Shown in pieces: positions 8,624-18,704 of a DNA stretch of 64,000 nt (the stretch's first letter is position 1; each line of letters begins with the position of its first letter). The stretch is from Oscillospiraceae bacterium. GTDB lineage: Bacteria; Bacillota_A; Clostridia; Oscillospirales; Oscillospiraceae. The stretch spans positions 1 to 64,000 of the forward strand of contig CADADE010000012.1 of NCBI GenBank assembly GCA_902786615.1, read 5' to 3'. The translations under genes were made by a program, and so were the position numbers. The notes under the pieces were generated by a model, which ran no database searches, was not told where the DNA came from, and saw nothing but the letters and a program-made list of their open reading frames with translations.

Positions 8624-9946
8624 TTGGTTAATTCCGTCAAAGATATATGGCAGAAAATATTGGATATCCTGGCCACGCAGCTCACGCCCACGGCCATGGA
8701 GACCTGGTTTCAAGACTGTGTGCCGCTGGAGCTGGACGACTGCCGCCTGGTGCTGCAGACGAGCTCGGAATTCAAGCAGGAGATCATTCAGAAGCGCTTT
8801 TCAGAGCGCATCAAGGCCGCGCTCTACGACCTCTTCGCCTCGGATTTTGAGGTGCTGGTTCTGACGGAGGAGGAGGCAATCGACCGCCCCACTCCCGGTG
8901 ACGCGCTCAATTCTCTGCCGGAGATGGCGGGCTACACCTTCGACCACTTCATCGTGGGAAACTCCAACCGCTTCGCCCACGCCGCCGCCGTGGCCGTGTC
9001 CGAAAACCCCGGCAAAACCTACAATCCCCTTTTCATCTACGGAAACTCCGGCCTCGGCAAGACGCACCTGCTGCTGGCCATCGGCAACGCCATCCACCAG
9101 CGCGACCCGCGAAAGCGCATCGTCTACATCAAGGGTGACGAATTTACCAATCAACTCGTGCGGGCCATCAAAAACGGCACGACCGAGGATTTTCACAACA
9201 AGTACCGCAACGTGGATCTCTTCCTCGTGGACGATATCCAGTTCATCGCCGGCAAGCAGCAGACCCAGAACGAGTTTTTCCACACCTTCAACAGCATCTA
9301 TGAGGCCGGAAATCAGATCGTCATCACCTCCGACCGGCCGCCGCTGGATATGGCCACGCTGGACGACCGCCTGCGTACCCGCTTTGAGTGGGGCCTGATG
9401 GCGGACATTCAGCCGCCCGATCTCGAAACGCGCATGGCCATCACCCGCAACAAGGCGGCCCAGCTCGGCCTCATTCTCTCGGACGACGCGGTGGCCTACA
9501 TCGCGGAAAACATCACCTCCAACATCCGGCGGCTCGAGGGCGTCATTAAAAAGCTCACGGCCTACAAGGAAATCTTGAACGAGGTCATCACCATCGACTC
9601 GGTCAAGCGCGCCATCAAGGACGTGCTGAAGGAGGGCATTTTCACCCCCACGCCCGAAATCATCATCCGCGAGACCGCCCGTTACTTCCAGATCAGCGAG
9701 GAGGAGCTCAGGGGCCAGAGCCGCTCGAAGAATACCGCCATGGCGCGGCAGGTGTCCATGTACCTCATCCGCACGCTCACGGACCTCTCGCTCCAGGGCA
9801 TTGGCGAAATGTACGAGGGGCGCAACCACGCGACTGTGTTAAGCTCCATCCGCAAGATCGAAAACCTCATTCAGACCGATCAGAAGACCGCCACCGTCGT
9901 GCGCGACGTGACCAGCAACATCAATTCCAGCGATCGCGAAGGGTAA
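8624..9946 (+). CDS. dnaA: Chromosomal replication initiator DnaA (TTG start)
   Basis: DnaA binds oriC boxes and unwinds the origin. The 440-residue protein has domain I (about 1-85), a short linker, the AAA+ domain with Walker A GNSGLGKTHL (about 140-149), Walker B LFLVDDIQF (about 202-210) and the sensor region LDDRLRTRFEWGL, and domain IV with the DNA-binding helix-turn-helix. The signature usually written GRDHTTV reads GRNHATV here. The start is TTG at 8624: GGGAGGG lies just upstream, the next residues (VNSVKDIWQKIL) match the family, and no ATG fits. The DnaA boxes in the dnaA-dnaN gap read TTTTCCACA rather than TTATCCACA. Confidence 0.97.
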   Translation: MVNSVKDIWQKILDILATQLTPTAMETWFQDCVPLELDDCRLVLQTSSEFKQEIIQKRFSERIKAALYDLFASDFEVLVLTEEEAIDRPTPGDALNSLPEMAGYTFDHFIVGNSNRFAHAAAVAVSENPGKTYNPLFIYGNSGLGKTHLLLAIGNAIHQRDPRKRIVYIKGDEFTNQLVRAIKNGTTEDFHNKYRNVDLFLVDDIQFIAGKQQTQNEFFHTFNSIYEAGNQIVITSDRPPLDMATLDDRLRTRFEWGLMADIQPPDLETRMAITRNKAAQLGLILSDDAVAYIAENITSNIRRLEGVIKKLTAYKEILNEVITIDSVKRAIKDVLKEGIFTPTPEIIIRETARYFQISEEELRGQSRSKNTAMARQVSMYLIRTLTDLSLQGIGEMYEGRNHATVLSSIRKIENLIQTDQKTATVVRDVTSNINSSDREG

Positions 9947-10193
9947 AAACACAGTCCGGTTTTCCACAAAAGACCTGTTGAAAAAATTTTCTTGCCTGTG
10001 GAAAGATTTTCTGCTCACAGGGGCTGTGGAAAGAGGCTTTTTTGTCCACAATTTTCTCCACAGACAAAGCTGAGTGTTTGCAAGGCTTTGCGCCGCTTTT
10101 CCACAAAATTTTGCTCTACTACTAATGCTACTAAAATATATTCTATCTTTCTTTCTGAAAGAGAATTTTTGAATAGATTCGGAGGAACGATTT
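9947..10193. other. oriC: Chromosomal origin oriC between dnaA and dnaN
   Basis: Six DnaA-box-like 9-mers share the core TCCACA: TTTTCCACA (9960-9968), CTTTCCACA on the minus strand at 9997-10005 and 10025-10033, TTGTCCACA (10042-10050), TTCTCCACA (10054-10062) and TTTTCCACA (10097-10105). Just after the last box, 10116-10133 reads CTA CTA CTA ATG CTA CTA, which on the other strand is a run of TAG trinucleotides like the DnaA-trios of the Bacillus unwinding element. AT-rich sequence follows (10134-10160). No other box cluster is visible in the window. Confidence 0.88.
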
Positions 10194-11303
10194 ATGAAAT
10201 TCAGCTGTGAAAAATATCTGCTTCAATCCGCCTGCGCCATCGCCTCCCGCGCTGCCGCCTCCAAAAGCCCCATCCCCGCGCTCGAGGGTCTGCAGATCAG
10301 CGCCGAGGACAGGCTCTTCGTCAAGGGCTATGACCTCAAAAAGGGCATCGTCACAGGGATCGAGGCCGATATCACCCAGCGCGGCGTCGTGGTCGTGGGG
10401 GCGCGGCTCTTCGGCGAGATGATCCGCCGTCTGCCGGACGGGATCGTCACCGTCTCCTCCGATGAAAAGGACAATATCTCCGTCAAGTGCGGCAAGAGCC
10501 AGTTCAACATCCTCGGCATCAGCGCGGAGGATTACCCGGAGCTGCCGCAGTTCGACGCGGTCAATTCCATCCGCCTGCCCCAGCATATCTTAAAGGACAT
10601 GATCAACAAGACCATCTTCGCCGTCTCCACCGACGAGGTGCGCCCCGTCTACACCGGCACCCTCTTCGAGGTGGAGGAGAAGCAGCTCACGCTCGTGTCC
10701 GTGGACGGCTACCGCCTTGCCAGAAGAACCGAGAAGCTCGCCGATTCCAAGCTTGAAAGCTGCACCTTCATCGTGCCCGGCAACGCCCTGAGCGACGTGG
10801 AGAAAATCTGCACCGACGAGGAGGATGGAGAGGTGTCCATCTCCGTCGGCGCAAAGCACATCTCCTTTGAGATCGGCGACACCGTGGTCGTCTCCCGCCG
10901 CTTAGAGGGCGAGTTTCTCAACTACCGCCGCTCCATCCCCGATACCTTCAAATATGAAATCAAGGTGGACCGCGCGGAGTTCATGGCCTCCATCGACCGC
11001 GTCTCCCTCATTGTGAGCGAGAAAAATTCCAGCCCCGTGCGCATGACCGTGGGCGACGGCACCATCGACTGTCTGTGCGTGACCCCCATCGGCCGGGCCG
11101 AGGATGTTTGCACCTGCGAGGGCAACGGCGAGGGGCTTTTGATCGGCTTCAACGACCGCTATATGAAGGACGCCCTCAAGGCCGCCGGCAAGGACGAGCT
11201 CAAGCTCTGCGTCAACACCGCCGCCTCCCCCTGCATCATCAAAGCCGCCGACGGCAGCGAGGACTTTACCTACATGGTGCTGCCGGTGCGGCTGCACGCC
11301 TGA
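10194..11303 (+). CDS. dnaN: DNA polymerase III beta sliding clamp
   Basis: The beta clamp is a ring-shaped dimer that holds DNA polymerase III and repair proteins on DNA. The 369-residue product has three repeated clamp domains; recognisable blocks are VSVDGYRLARR (about residues 170-180), GEFLNYRRSIP (about 240-250) and the C-terminal YMVLPVRLHA that forms part of the peptide-binding cleft. GGAGG lies 10 bases before the ATG. It follows oriC in the usual dnaA-dnaN order. Confidence 0.96.
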   Translation: MKFSCEKYLLQSACAIASRAAASKSPIPALEGLQISAEDRLFVKGYDLKKGIVTGIEADITQRGVVVVGARLFGEMIRRLPDGIVTVSSDEKDNISVKCGKSQFNILGISAEDYPELPQFDAVNSIRLPQHILKDMINKTIFAVSTDEVRPVYTGTLFEVEEKQLTLVSVDGYRLARRTEKLADSKLESCTFIVPGNALSDVEKICTDEEDGEVSISVGAKHISFEIGDTVVVSRRLEGEFLNYRRSIPDTFKYEIKVDRAEFMASIDRVSLIVSEKNSSPVRMTVGDGTIDCLCVTPIGRAEDVCTCEGNGEGLLIGFNDRYMKDALKAAGKDELKLCVNTAASPCIIKAADGSEDFTYMVLPVRLHA

Positions 11304-11367
11304 TAAAAAGAATGAAAAGCGGAGTGAAGGAGCGCCTGCGGCGCGATTGAACAGAGAAGGGATTTTT

Positions 11368-11580
11368 ATGGAAAAGATCGAGATAAAAACCGAGTTTATC
11401 AAGCTTGACGCTCTTTTGAAATTCGCCGCGCTGGTCGGGACCGGGGGCGAGGCCAAGATGGTCATTGCCGACGGGCTTGTCGGCGTCAACGGCGAGACCT
11501 GCACCCAACGCGGCAAAAAGCTCTACCCCGGGGACAAGGTGGATTTCCAGGGGACGACGCTGGAGATCGTGAAGGCATGA
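11368..11580 (+). CDS. yaaA: S4-domain RNA-binding protein YaaA/RlbA
   Basis: This 70-residue protein is a lone S4 RNA-binding domain of the type always found between dnaN and recF in Firmicutes; its role is probably linked to ribosome assembly or stress but is not settled. The typical LDALLKFAALVGTGGEAK, GLVGVNGE and RGKKLYPGDKV segments are present. I chose ATG 11368, which has AGAAGG just upstream, over an in-frame TTG at 11347. The stop overlaps the recF start by four bases (ATGA), so the two are translationally coupled. Confidence 0.92.
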   Translation: MEKIEIKTEFIKLDALLKFAALVGTGGEAKMVIADGLVGVNGETCTQRGKKLYPGDKVDFQGTTLEIVKA

Positions 11581-12677
11581 TCGTCCGGCGCATCGCCCTG
11601 AACGGCTTTCGCAATTACGACTTTGAGACGGCGGATTTCGACGCCGGCACCAACGTCATCTGCGGCCCCAACGCCCAGGGCAAGACCAATCTGCTGGAAG
11701 CCGTGTACATGCTCTCAATGGGCAGGAGCTTTCGGACGAGATTCGACAAGGAGCTTGTGAGCTTCGGCGGAGACTCCGCGGACATCCTCGCGGACGTCTA
11801 CAGCCGCGAGCGGGAGCAGACCATCAACATCCGCCTCACGCCGGGCAGACCCAAGCGTATTCTGGTCAATTCCGTGAAGAAGAGCGCCGGGGAATTATCC
11901 GACACGGTGAACACCGTGCTCTTCTGTCCGGACGATCTGAACCTCATCAAGGAGGGCGCGGCGGTGCGGCGGCGGCTCATGGATAACGCCATCAGCCAGA
12001 TCCGGCCCCGCTACGCTGAAATTCTGTCCGACTTCAACCGCCTCTATGAGAATAAAACCCGCATCCTCAAGGACTGGCGCGACAAGCCCGCCCTGCTTGA
12101 CACGCTGGACGATTTTTCCGACGGCATGGCGCGCGCCTCGGCGCAGCTCATTCGCTACCGCGCGGCCTTCGCCCTTCGTCTCGGCGAGGCGGCGGCCCCC
12201 ATCCACCGGGATTTCTCAGACGGGCTGGAGGAGTTGCGCGTGAGCTATAAGACCGTGAGCACCGTGCGCGATCCCTTTGCTTCGGCCAAGGAGATCTATT
12301 ACGATCTCTGCGAGCATCAGGAGCGCCACCGCCAGGCGGAACTGGACAGCGCCCAGTGTCTCTCGGGCGCGCACAAGGACGATCTGGAAATCGACATCAA
12401 CGGCAAAAACGCCCGCGCCTTCGCCTCCCAGGGTCAGACAAGAACCGCGGCCCTGTCCCTAAAGCTGGCCGAGCGGGAAATCTTTCTGAAAGAGAGCGGG
12501 GAATACCCGATCCTGCTGCTTGACGACGTGCTTTCGGAGCTTGACCAGAAGCGGCAGGAGTTTGTGCTCAACCGCATCGGCGGGGGCCAGACCCTCATTA
12601 CCTGCTGCGAGGACGAGGGCATTTCCAAACGCACCGGCGGGCGCGTCCTCTTCGTGGAGGGGGGGCGGATACGGTGA
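11577..12677 (+). CDS. recF: DNA replication and repair protein RecF
   Basis: RecF is an SMC-like ATPase that helps load RecA at single-strand gaps. The 366-residue protein has Walker A GPNAQGKTNLLEA (about residues 30-42), the ABC-type signature SQGQTRTAALSLKLAE (about 283-298) and Walker B YPILLLDDVLSELD (about 307-320). Its start overlaps the yaaA stop and its end overlaps the remB start, so dnaN-yaaA-recF-remB read as one unit. Confidence 0.95.
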   Translation: MIVRRIALNGFRNYDFETADFDAGTNVICGPNAQGKTNLLEAVYMLSMGRSFRTRFDKELVSFGGDSADILADVYSREREQTINIRLTPGRPKRILVNSVKKSAGELSDTVNTVLFCPDDLNLIKEGAAVRRRLMDNAISQIRPRYAEILSDFNRLYENKTRILKDWRDKPALLDTLDDFSDGMARASAQLIRYRAAFALRLGEAAAPIHRDFSDGLEELRVSYKTVSTVRDPFASAKEIYYDLCEHQERHRQAELDSAQCLSGAHKDDLEIDINGKNARAFASQGQTRTAALSLKLAEREIFLKESGEYPILLLDDVLSELDQKRQEFVLNRIGGGQTLITCCEDEGISKRTGGRVLFVEGGRIR

Positions 12678-12928
12678 GATACCTGCACCTCGGCAAAGGG
12701 CGGGTCGTGCGGGACGATGAGATCGTGGGCATCTTCGACCTTGACGTCACAAGCCAGTCCCATCTGACGCGGAAATTTCTCTCCGCCTGCGAGAAGGCAG
12801 GCACGGTCGAAAACGCCGCGGAGGATATCCCCAAGTCCTTCGTCGTCACGGAAGGCCGCGGACAGCGCGCCCTGATCCTCAGCCAGATGAACACCGCAAC
12901 GCTGCTCAAAAGAGCAAATGAAACGTAA
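12674..12928 (+). CDS. remB: RemB/YaaB-type DUF370 DNA-binding regulator
   Basis: DUF370 proteins (RemA/RemB) act in Bacillus as regulators of extracellular matrix genes. The 84-residue product begins MRYLHLGKGRVVRDDEIVG, matching the YaaB branch, and sits between recF and gyrB as in Bacillus subtilis. The start is GTG at 12674, overlapping the recF stop by four bases. The last 29 bases of the gene are exactly duplicated straight after it (see 12898-12955). The regulatory target in this organism is unknown. Confidence 0.85.
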   Translation: MRYLHLGKGRVVRDDEIVGIFDLDVTSQSHLTRKFLSACEKAGTVENAAEDIPKSFVVTEGRGQRALILSQMNTATLLKRANET

Positions 12929-12955
12929 CGCTGCTCAAAAGAGCAAATGAAACGT
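12898..12955. repeat. Perfect 29-bp tandem duplication at the remB 3' end
   Basis: The unit starting AACGCTGCTCAAAAGAGC and ending GAAACGT occurs at 12898-12926 and again at 12927-12955 without mismatch. The first copy encodes the RemB C-terminus; the TAA stop spans the junction. A family B repeat begins at the end of the second copy. Confidence 0.9.
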
Positions 12956-13036
12956 AGAGGTCGATGGCCTGATCGACCCGCCGACCATCTAACCGCACAA
13001 ATATGTGCGGGCCGATGAGGGCATCGGCCTCTACGA
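12953..13036. repeat. Family B repeat, copy 2
   Basis: The core is GTAGAGGTCGATGGCCTGATCG at the left (first part quoted as GTAGAGGTCGATGGCC) and GGGCCGATGAGGGCATCGG near the right, ending CCTCTACG. The outer ends GTAGAGG and CCTCTAC are complementary, so the whole element folds back. It lies between remB and gyrB. Confidence 0.75.
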
Positions 13037-13055
13037 TTATCTATAGGAGATCATT

Positions 13056-14987
<1,932 letters not shown>

Positions 14988-14995
14988 TATGCCTT

Positions 14996-15138
14996 TGCCT
15001 CCCCCAGCCGCGCAGCGGCGTTTGGGGGAGGGGAACCGCTTCAGCGGTGGAAGGGGTTTGTGCGAAGACGGACACCCCTTCAGTCATGGCCTCGTGGGAG
15101 ATCGGCCATGACAGCTCCCCCGGAGAGGGAGCCTATAA
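14996..15138. repeat. Family A repeat, copy 3, between gyrB and gyrA
   Basis: It contains the foldback CCTCCCCCAGCCGCGCAGCGG...GGGGGAGG, the segment CTTCAGTCATGGCC and the palindromic GGCCATGACAGCTCCCCC ending. The layout matches the other family A copies. Confidence 0.7.
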
Positions 15139-15154
15139 GGAGGAAAGTATTTGA

Positions 15155-17683
15155 ATGGCACATAAACGAGACTACAAGCCTGAGGACATTGCGTTCCCGA
15201 ATCAGGCCATAACTGAATCCGAGCTGGTCAGCGAGATGCAGACCAGCTACATCGACTACGCCATGTCGGTCATTGTCGGCAGGGCGCTGCCGGACGTGCG
15301 CGACGGCCTCAAGCCCGTGCACCGGCGCATCCTCTATACCCTGTATGAGGACGGCCTGACCGCCGACAAGCCCTTCAAAAAGTCCGCCACCTGCGTGGGC
15401 GACGTGCTGGGCCGCTACCATCCCCACGGCGACGCCTCCGTCTATGACGCCATGGTACGCCTCGCCCAGAGCTTCTCCATGCGCTATATGCTCATTGACG
15501 GGCACGGAAACTTCGGCTCCGTCGACGGCGATCCCCCTGCCGCCTACCGTTACACCGAGGCGCGCATGGCGAAAATCTCCAACGAGATGCTGCGCGATAT
15601 CGACAAGGAGACCGTGGACTGGGACCCCAACTTCGACGAGACGAGAAAGGAGCCCCGCGTCCTGCCCTCCAAGTTCCCGAACCTGCTGGTGAACGGCTCC
15701 TCCGGCATCGCCGTCGGCATGGCGACGAACATCCCGCCCCATAACCTCACCGAGGTCATCAACGCCTGCGTCTGCGTGCTGGAAAACCCGGAGGCCACGC
15801 TCTCCGATCTCATGCAGCATATCTCCGGCCCGGACTTCCCCACCCGCGGCATCATCATGGGCCGCAGCGGCATCCGCCAGGCCTATCTCACCGGCCGCGG
15901 CAAGATCATCGTGCGCGCCCGCGCGGAGTTTGAGGAGTTTGGCCAGGGCCGCACCCGCATCATCGTCACCGAGCTTCCCTATCAGGTCAACAAGCGCCAG
16001 CTCATCAAGAACATCGCCGACCAGGTGCATGACAAGCGCCTGGAGGGCATCTCCGACCTGCGCGACGAGACCGACCGCAACGGCATGCGCATGGTCATTG
16101 AATTGAAGCGCGACGCCAATCCCCAGGTGGTGCTGAACCGGCTCTTTGCCCAGACCGCCATGCAGACCAGCTTTTCCATCAACATGCTGGCCCTCGTCAA
16201 CAACCAGACCCAGCCGCGCATTCTCTCTCTGCGGCATATCCTGGACGAGTATCTCACATTCCAGGAGGAGATCATCGTCCGCCGCACGAAGTTTGACCTC
16301 AAGAAAGCCCTTGAGCGCGCCCACCTGTTGGAGGGGCTTCTCATCGCCCAGGACAATATCGACGAGGTCATCCACATCATCCGCACGAGCTACGATAACG
16401 CCAAACAGCGCCTCATGGAGCGCTTCGGCCTTGACGACGTGCAGGCCCAGGCCATCTGCGACATGCGCCTGATCGCCCTGCAGGGCCTCAACCGCGAGAA
16501 GCTGGAGAACGAGTACAAGGAGCTGGAGGAGCGCATCGCCTATTACCGCGAGCTGCTGGCCGATCCCGAAAAGGTCAAGGCCGTCCTGAAGGACGAGCTT
16601 ATCGCCCTCCGGGACAAGTACGGCGACGAACGCCTCACCGAGATCCAGGATGTGGAGGACGAGATCGACATCGAGGATCTGATTGAGGAGGAAGACTGCG
16701 TCTACACCCTCACCCACGGCGGCTACATCAAGCGCACCCCCGTGTCCGAGTACCGCGCCCAGGGCCGCGGCGGCAGGGGCATCCGCGCCATGGCCACCAA
16801 GGACGAGGACTATGTGGAGACCGTCTTCACCGCCTCCACCCATGACTATATCCTCTTCTTCACCTCCAAAGGCCGCGTCTTCATCAAGAAGGGCTACCAG
16901 ATCCCGGAGGCGGGCAGGAGCGCGAAGGGCACCAACATCGTGAACATCATCCCCGTGGAGAACGGCGACGCGCCGGAGAAGGTCAGCGCCATGATCCGGG
17001 GCCGCGGCATGGAGGAGGAGAGCTATCTCTTCTTCGTGACGAGAAACGGCACCGTCAAGCGCATCGAGCAGACGCAGCTGCGCAACATCCGCTCCAACGG
17101 CATCCGCGCCATCACCCTCGACGAAGGGGACGAGCTCATGTCCGTTCTCTCCACCACAGGGCATGAGGATATCTTCATCGCCACCCGAAACGGCATGTCC
17201 GTCTGCTTTACGGAGACCGACGTGCGCGCGATGGGCCGCATGGCGGTCGGCGTGCGCGGCATACGCCTGCGCGAGGGCGACTATGTCGTCGGCGCCGGGG
17301 CTTCCGGCCAGGGGGGCGAGGTGCTCACCGTCACCGAAAAGGGCTACGGCAAGCGCACCGCGCTCAGTGAGTACGCGGTCAAGGGCCGCGGCGGCATCGG
17401 CGTGAAAAACTACAACTGCACCGACAAGACCGGCCTCATCGCCGACGTGAAGATCGTCACCGGGGACGAGGATCTGCTCATCATCACCGACGACGGCACC
17501 ATCATCCGCATGGCGGTGGACCGCGTGAGTCTCCTGTCCCGCTCCACCCAGGGCGTGCGCCTCATGCGCCTTGTGGAGACCAGCCGGGTCATTTCCATCG
17601 AGTGCACCGGGAAGGCCGTCGAAGAAGCCGCCGAGGACGACGCGGACAGCGCGGTCGACGCCGAAAACGGGGAAGAAACGTAA
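15155..17683 (+). CDS. gyrA: DNA gyrase subunit A
   Basis: GyrA carries the DNA breakage-reunion tyrosine and the DNA-wrapping domain. The 842-residue protein shows [29 protein letters not shown], the quinolone-determining segment [18 protein letters not shown], the catalytic Tyr in [10 protein letters not shown], and the C-terminal beta-pinwheel with the GyrA box QGRGGRG. The position equivalent to Escherichia coli Ser83 is Ala. AGGAGG-like sequence precedes the ATG. The acidic C-terminal tail ([19 protein letters not shown]) is typical of gyrase A. Confidence 0.97.
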   Translation: MAHKRDYKPEDIAFPNQAITESELVSEMQTSYIDYAMSVIVGRALPDVRDGLKPVHRRILYTLYEDGLTADKPFKKSATCVGDVLGRYHPHGDASVYDAMVRLAQSFSMRYMLIDGHGNFGSVDGDPPAAYRYTEARMAKISNEMLRDIDKETVDWDPNFDETRKEPRVLPSKFPNLLVNGSSGIAVGMATNIPPHNLTEVINACVCVLENPEATLSDLMQHISGPDFPTRGIIMGRSGIRQAYLTGRGKIIVRARAEFEEFGQGRTRIIVTELPYQVNKRQLIKNIADQVHDKRLEGISDLRDETDRNGMRMVIELKRDANPQVVLNRLFAQTAMQTSFSINMLALVNNQTQPRILSLRHILDEYLTFQEEIIVRRTKFDLKKALERAHLLEGLLIAQDNIDEVIHIIRTSYDNAKQRLMERFGLDDVQAQAICDMRLIALQGLNREKLENEYKELEERIAYYRELLADPEKVKAVLKDELIALRDKYGDERLTEIQDVEDEIDIEDLIEEEDCVYTLTHGGYIKRTPVSEYRAQGRGGRGIRAMATKDEDYVETVFTASTHDYILFFTSKGRVFIKKGYQIPEAGRSAKGTNIVNIIPVENGDAPEKVSAMIRGRGMEEESYLFFVTRNGTVKRIEQTQLRNIRSNGIRAITLDEGDELMSVLSTTGHEDIFIATRNGMSVCFTETDVRAMGRMAVGVRGIRLREGDYVVGAGASGQGGEVLTVTEKGYGKRTALSEYAVKGRGGIGVKNYNCTDKTGLIADVKIVTGDEDLLIITDDGTIIRMAVDRVSLLSRSTQGVRLMRLVETSRVISIECTGKAVEEAAEDDADSAVDAENGEET

Positions 17684-17687
17684 GAAA

Positions 17688-17701
17688 GTGTTGCCTTAAC
17701 A
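17688..17701. repeat. Solo end of a family C element
   Basis: GTGTTGCCTTAA is the exact complement of the family C terminal sequence TTAAGGCAACAC. Only the end is present, just after the gyrA stop. The match is short. Confidence 0.45.
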
Positions 17702-17720
17702 AAAAAGGAGGTGCGCTTCC

Positions 17721-18173
17721 ATGAACAACAACAACAAGCAAAGCAGCAAGGGCTCCGGCGTCGTGACCATCCTGATCCTGGTCGGGGTGCTCCTTTACAA
17801 TCTGTTTGCGGGGCAGCTCAAGGGGGAGGATATGTCCGTTGTGATCGCCTCCACGCTCTTTGTCGCGTTTGTCACGACCATTGTGATCGCCGTGTCGATG
17901 GCAAAGTCAAAGAGGAAAGGCGACAAAAAGCAGACCGCCGTGCCGCTCAGCCGCCCCTTCCCCCAGCCCACGGCGGTGAAAGCGCCGCATGTCCCCGCCC
18001 TCCGGCACAAGGACGAGGCGGAGGAGGTCATCACCTGCGGGCACAAGAGCGGGAAAGAAAAGTATCTCGAGCAGGTGGAGGGCTTTTATAAAAACGGCCT
18101 CATCGACCGCGAGGAGTACAAAACCCTGCGGGCAAAGTACGAGCAGCTCGAAATCCCGGACGATTACCATTGA
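17721..18173 (+). CDS. Small membrane protein with a C-terminal SHOCT-like segment
   Basis: The 150-residue product has an Asn/Lys-rich N-terminus, two predicted membrane helices (about residues 13-30 and 39-60), a basic Pro-rich linker, and a C-terminal helix-hairpin ([20 protein letters not shown]) of the short SHOCT type often found at the end of membrane proteins. The function is unknown. A perfect AAGGAGGTG ribosome-binding site lies upstream. It stands between gyrA and rnhA on the same strand. Confidence 0.7.
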   Translation: MNNNNKQSSKGSGVVTILILVGVLLYNLFAGQLKGEDMSVVIASTLFVAFVTTIVIAVSMAKSKRKGDKKQTAVPLSRPFPQPTAVKAPHVPALRHKDEAEEVITCGHKSGKEKYLEQVEGFYKNGLIDREEYKTLRAKYEQLEIPDDYH

Positions 18174-18246
18174 GGATGCGCCGCGCTCGGCGCTGCCTGC
18201 GCCCGTGTTGAGGCTGTATGCATCCCTTTATAAGGAATATTGTTCT

Positions 18247-18684
18247 ATGAAAACAGTCGAAATCTATACCGACGGCGCGTGCAGCGGAAACCCCGGGCCG
18301 GGAGGCTGGGGGGCGATCCTGCGTTACAAGGGCACGGAAAAGGAAATCTCCGGCGGCGAGGCCATGACCACCAACAACCGCATGGAGCTCACCGCCGTCA
18401 TTCAGGCCCTGCTCCATCTGCGGGAGAAGTGCGTGGTCGAGCTCTACTCCGACTCCAAGTACGTCATCGACGCGCTGGAAAAGGGCTGGGCCTGGGGCTG
18501 GCGCAAAAAGGGCTGGATCAAGTCCGACAAAAAGCCCGCCCTGAACCCCGACCTCTGGGAGATGCTGCTGAATCTCACAAGCCAGCATGAGATGCACTAC
18601 CACTGGGTCAAGGGTCACGCCGAAAACGAGTTCAACAACCGCTGCGACGCCATGGCGGTCGCGGAGCGGGAAAAACTCGCGTGA
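18247..18684 (+). CDS. rnhA: Ribonuclease HI
   Basis: RNase HI cleaves the RNA strand of RNA-DNA hybrids. The 145-residue product carries the catalytic acids in the usual setting: Asp in [18 protein letters not shown], Glu in [11 protein letters not shown], Asp in [12 protein letters not shown] and Asp in NNRCDAMA, plus the [10 protein letters not shown] loop. I start it at ATG 18247; the frame is open upstream but that part has no family similarity. It is 21 bases upstream of the ABC exporter. Confidence 0.95.
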   Translation: MKTVEIYTDGACSGNPGPGGWGAILRYKGTEKEISGGEAMTTNNRMELTAVIQALLHLREKCVVELYSDSKYVIDALEKGWAWGWRKKGWIKSDKKPALNPDLWEMLLNLTSQHEMHYHWVKGHAENEFNNRCDAMAVAEREKLA

Positions 18685-18704
18685 GCCTCCAAGGAAGATG
18701 ATTT

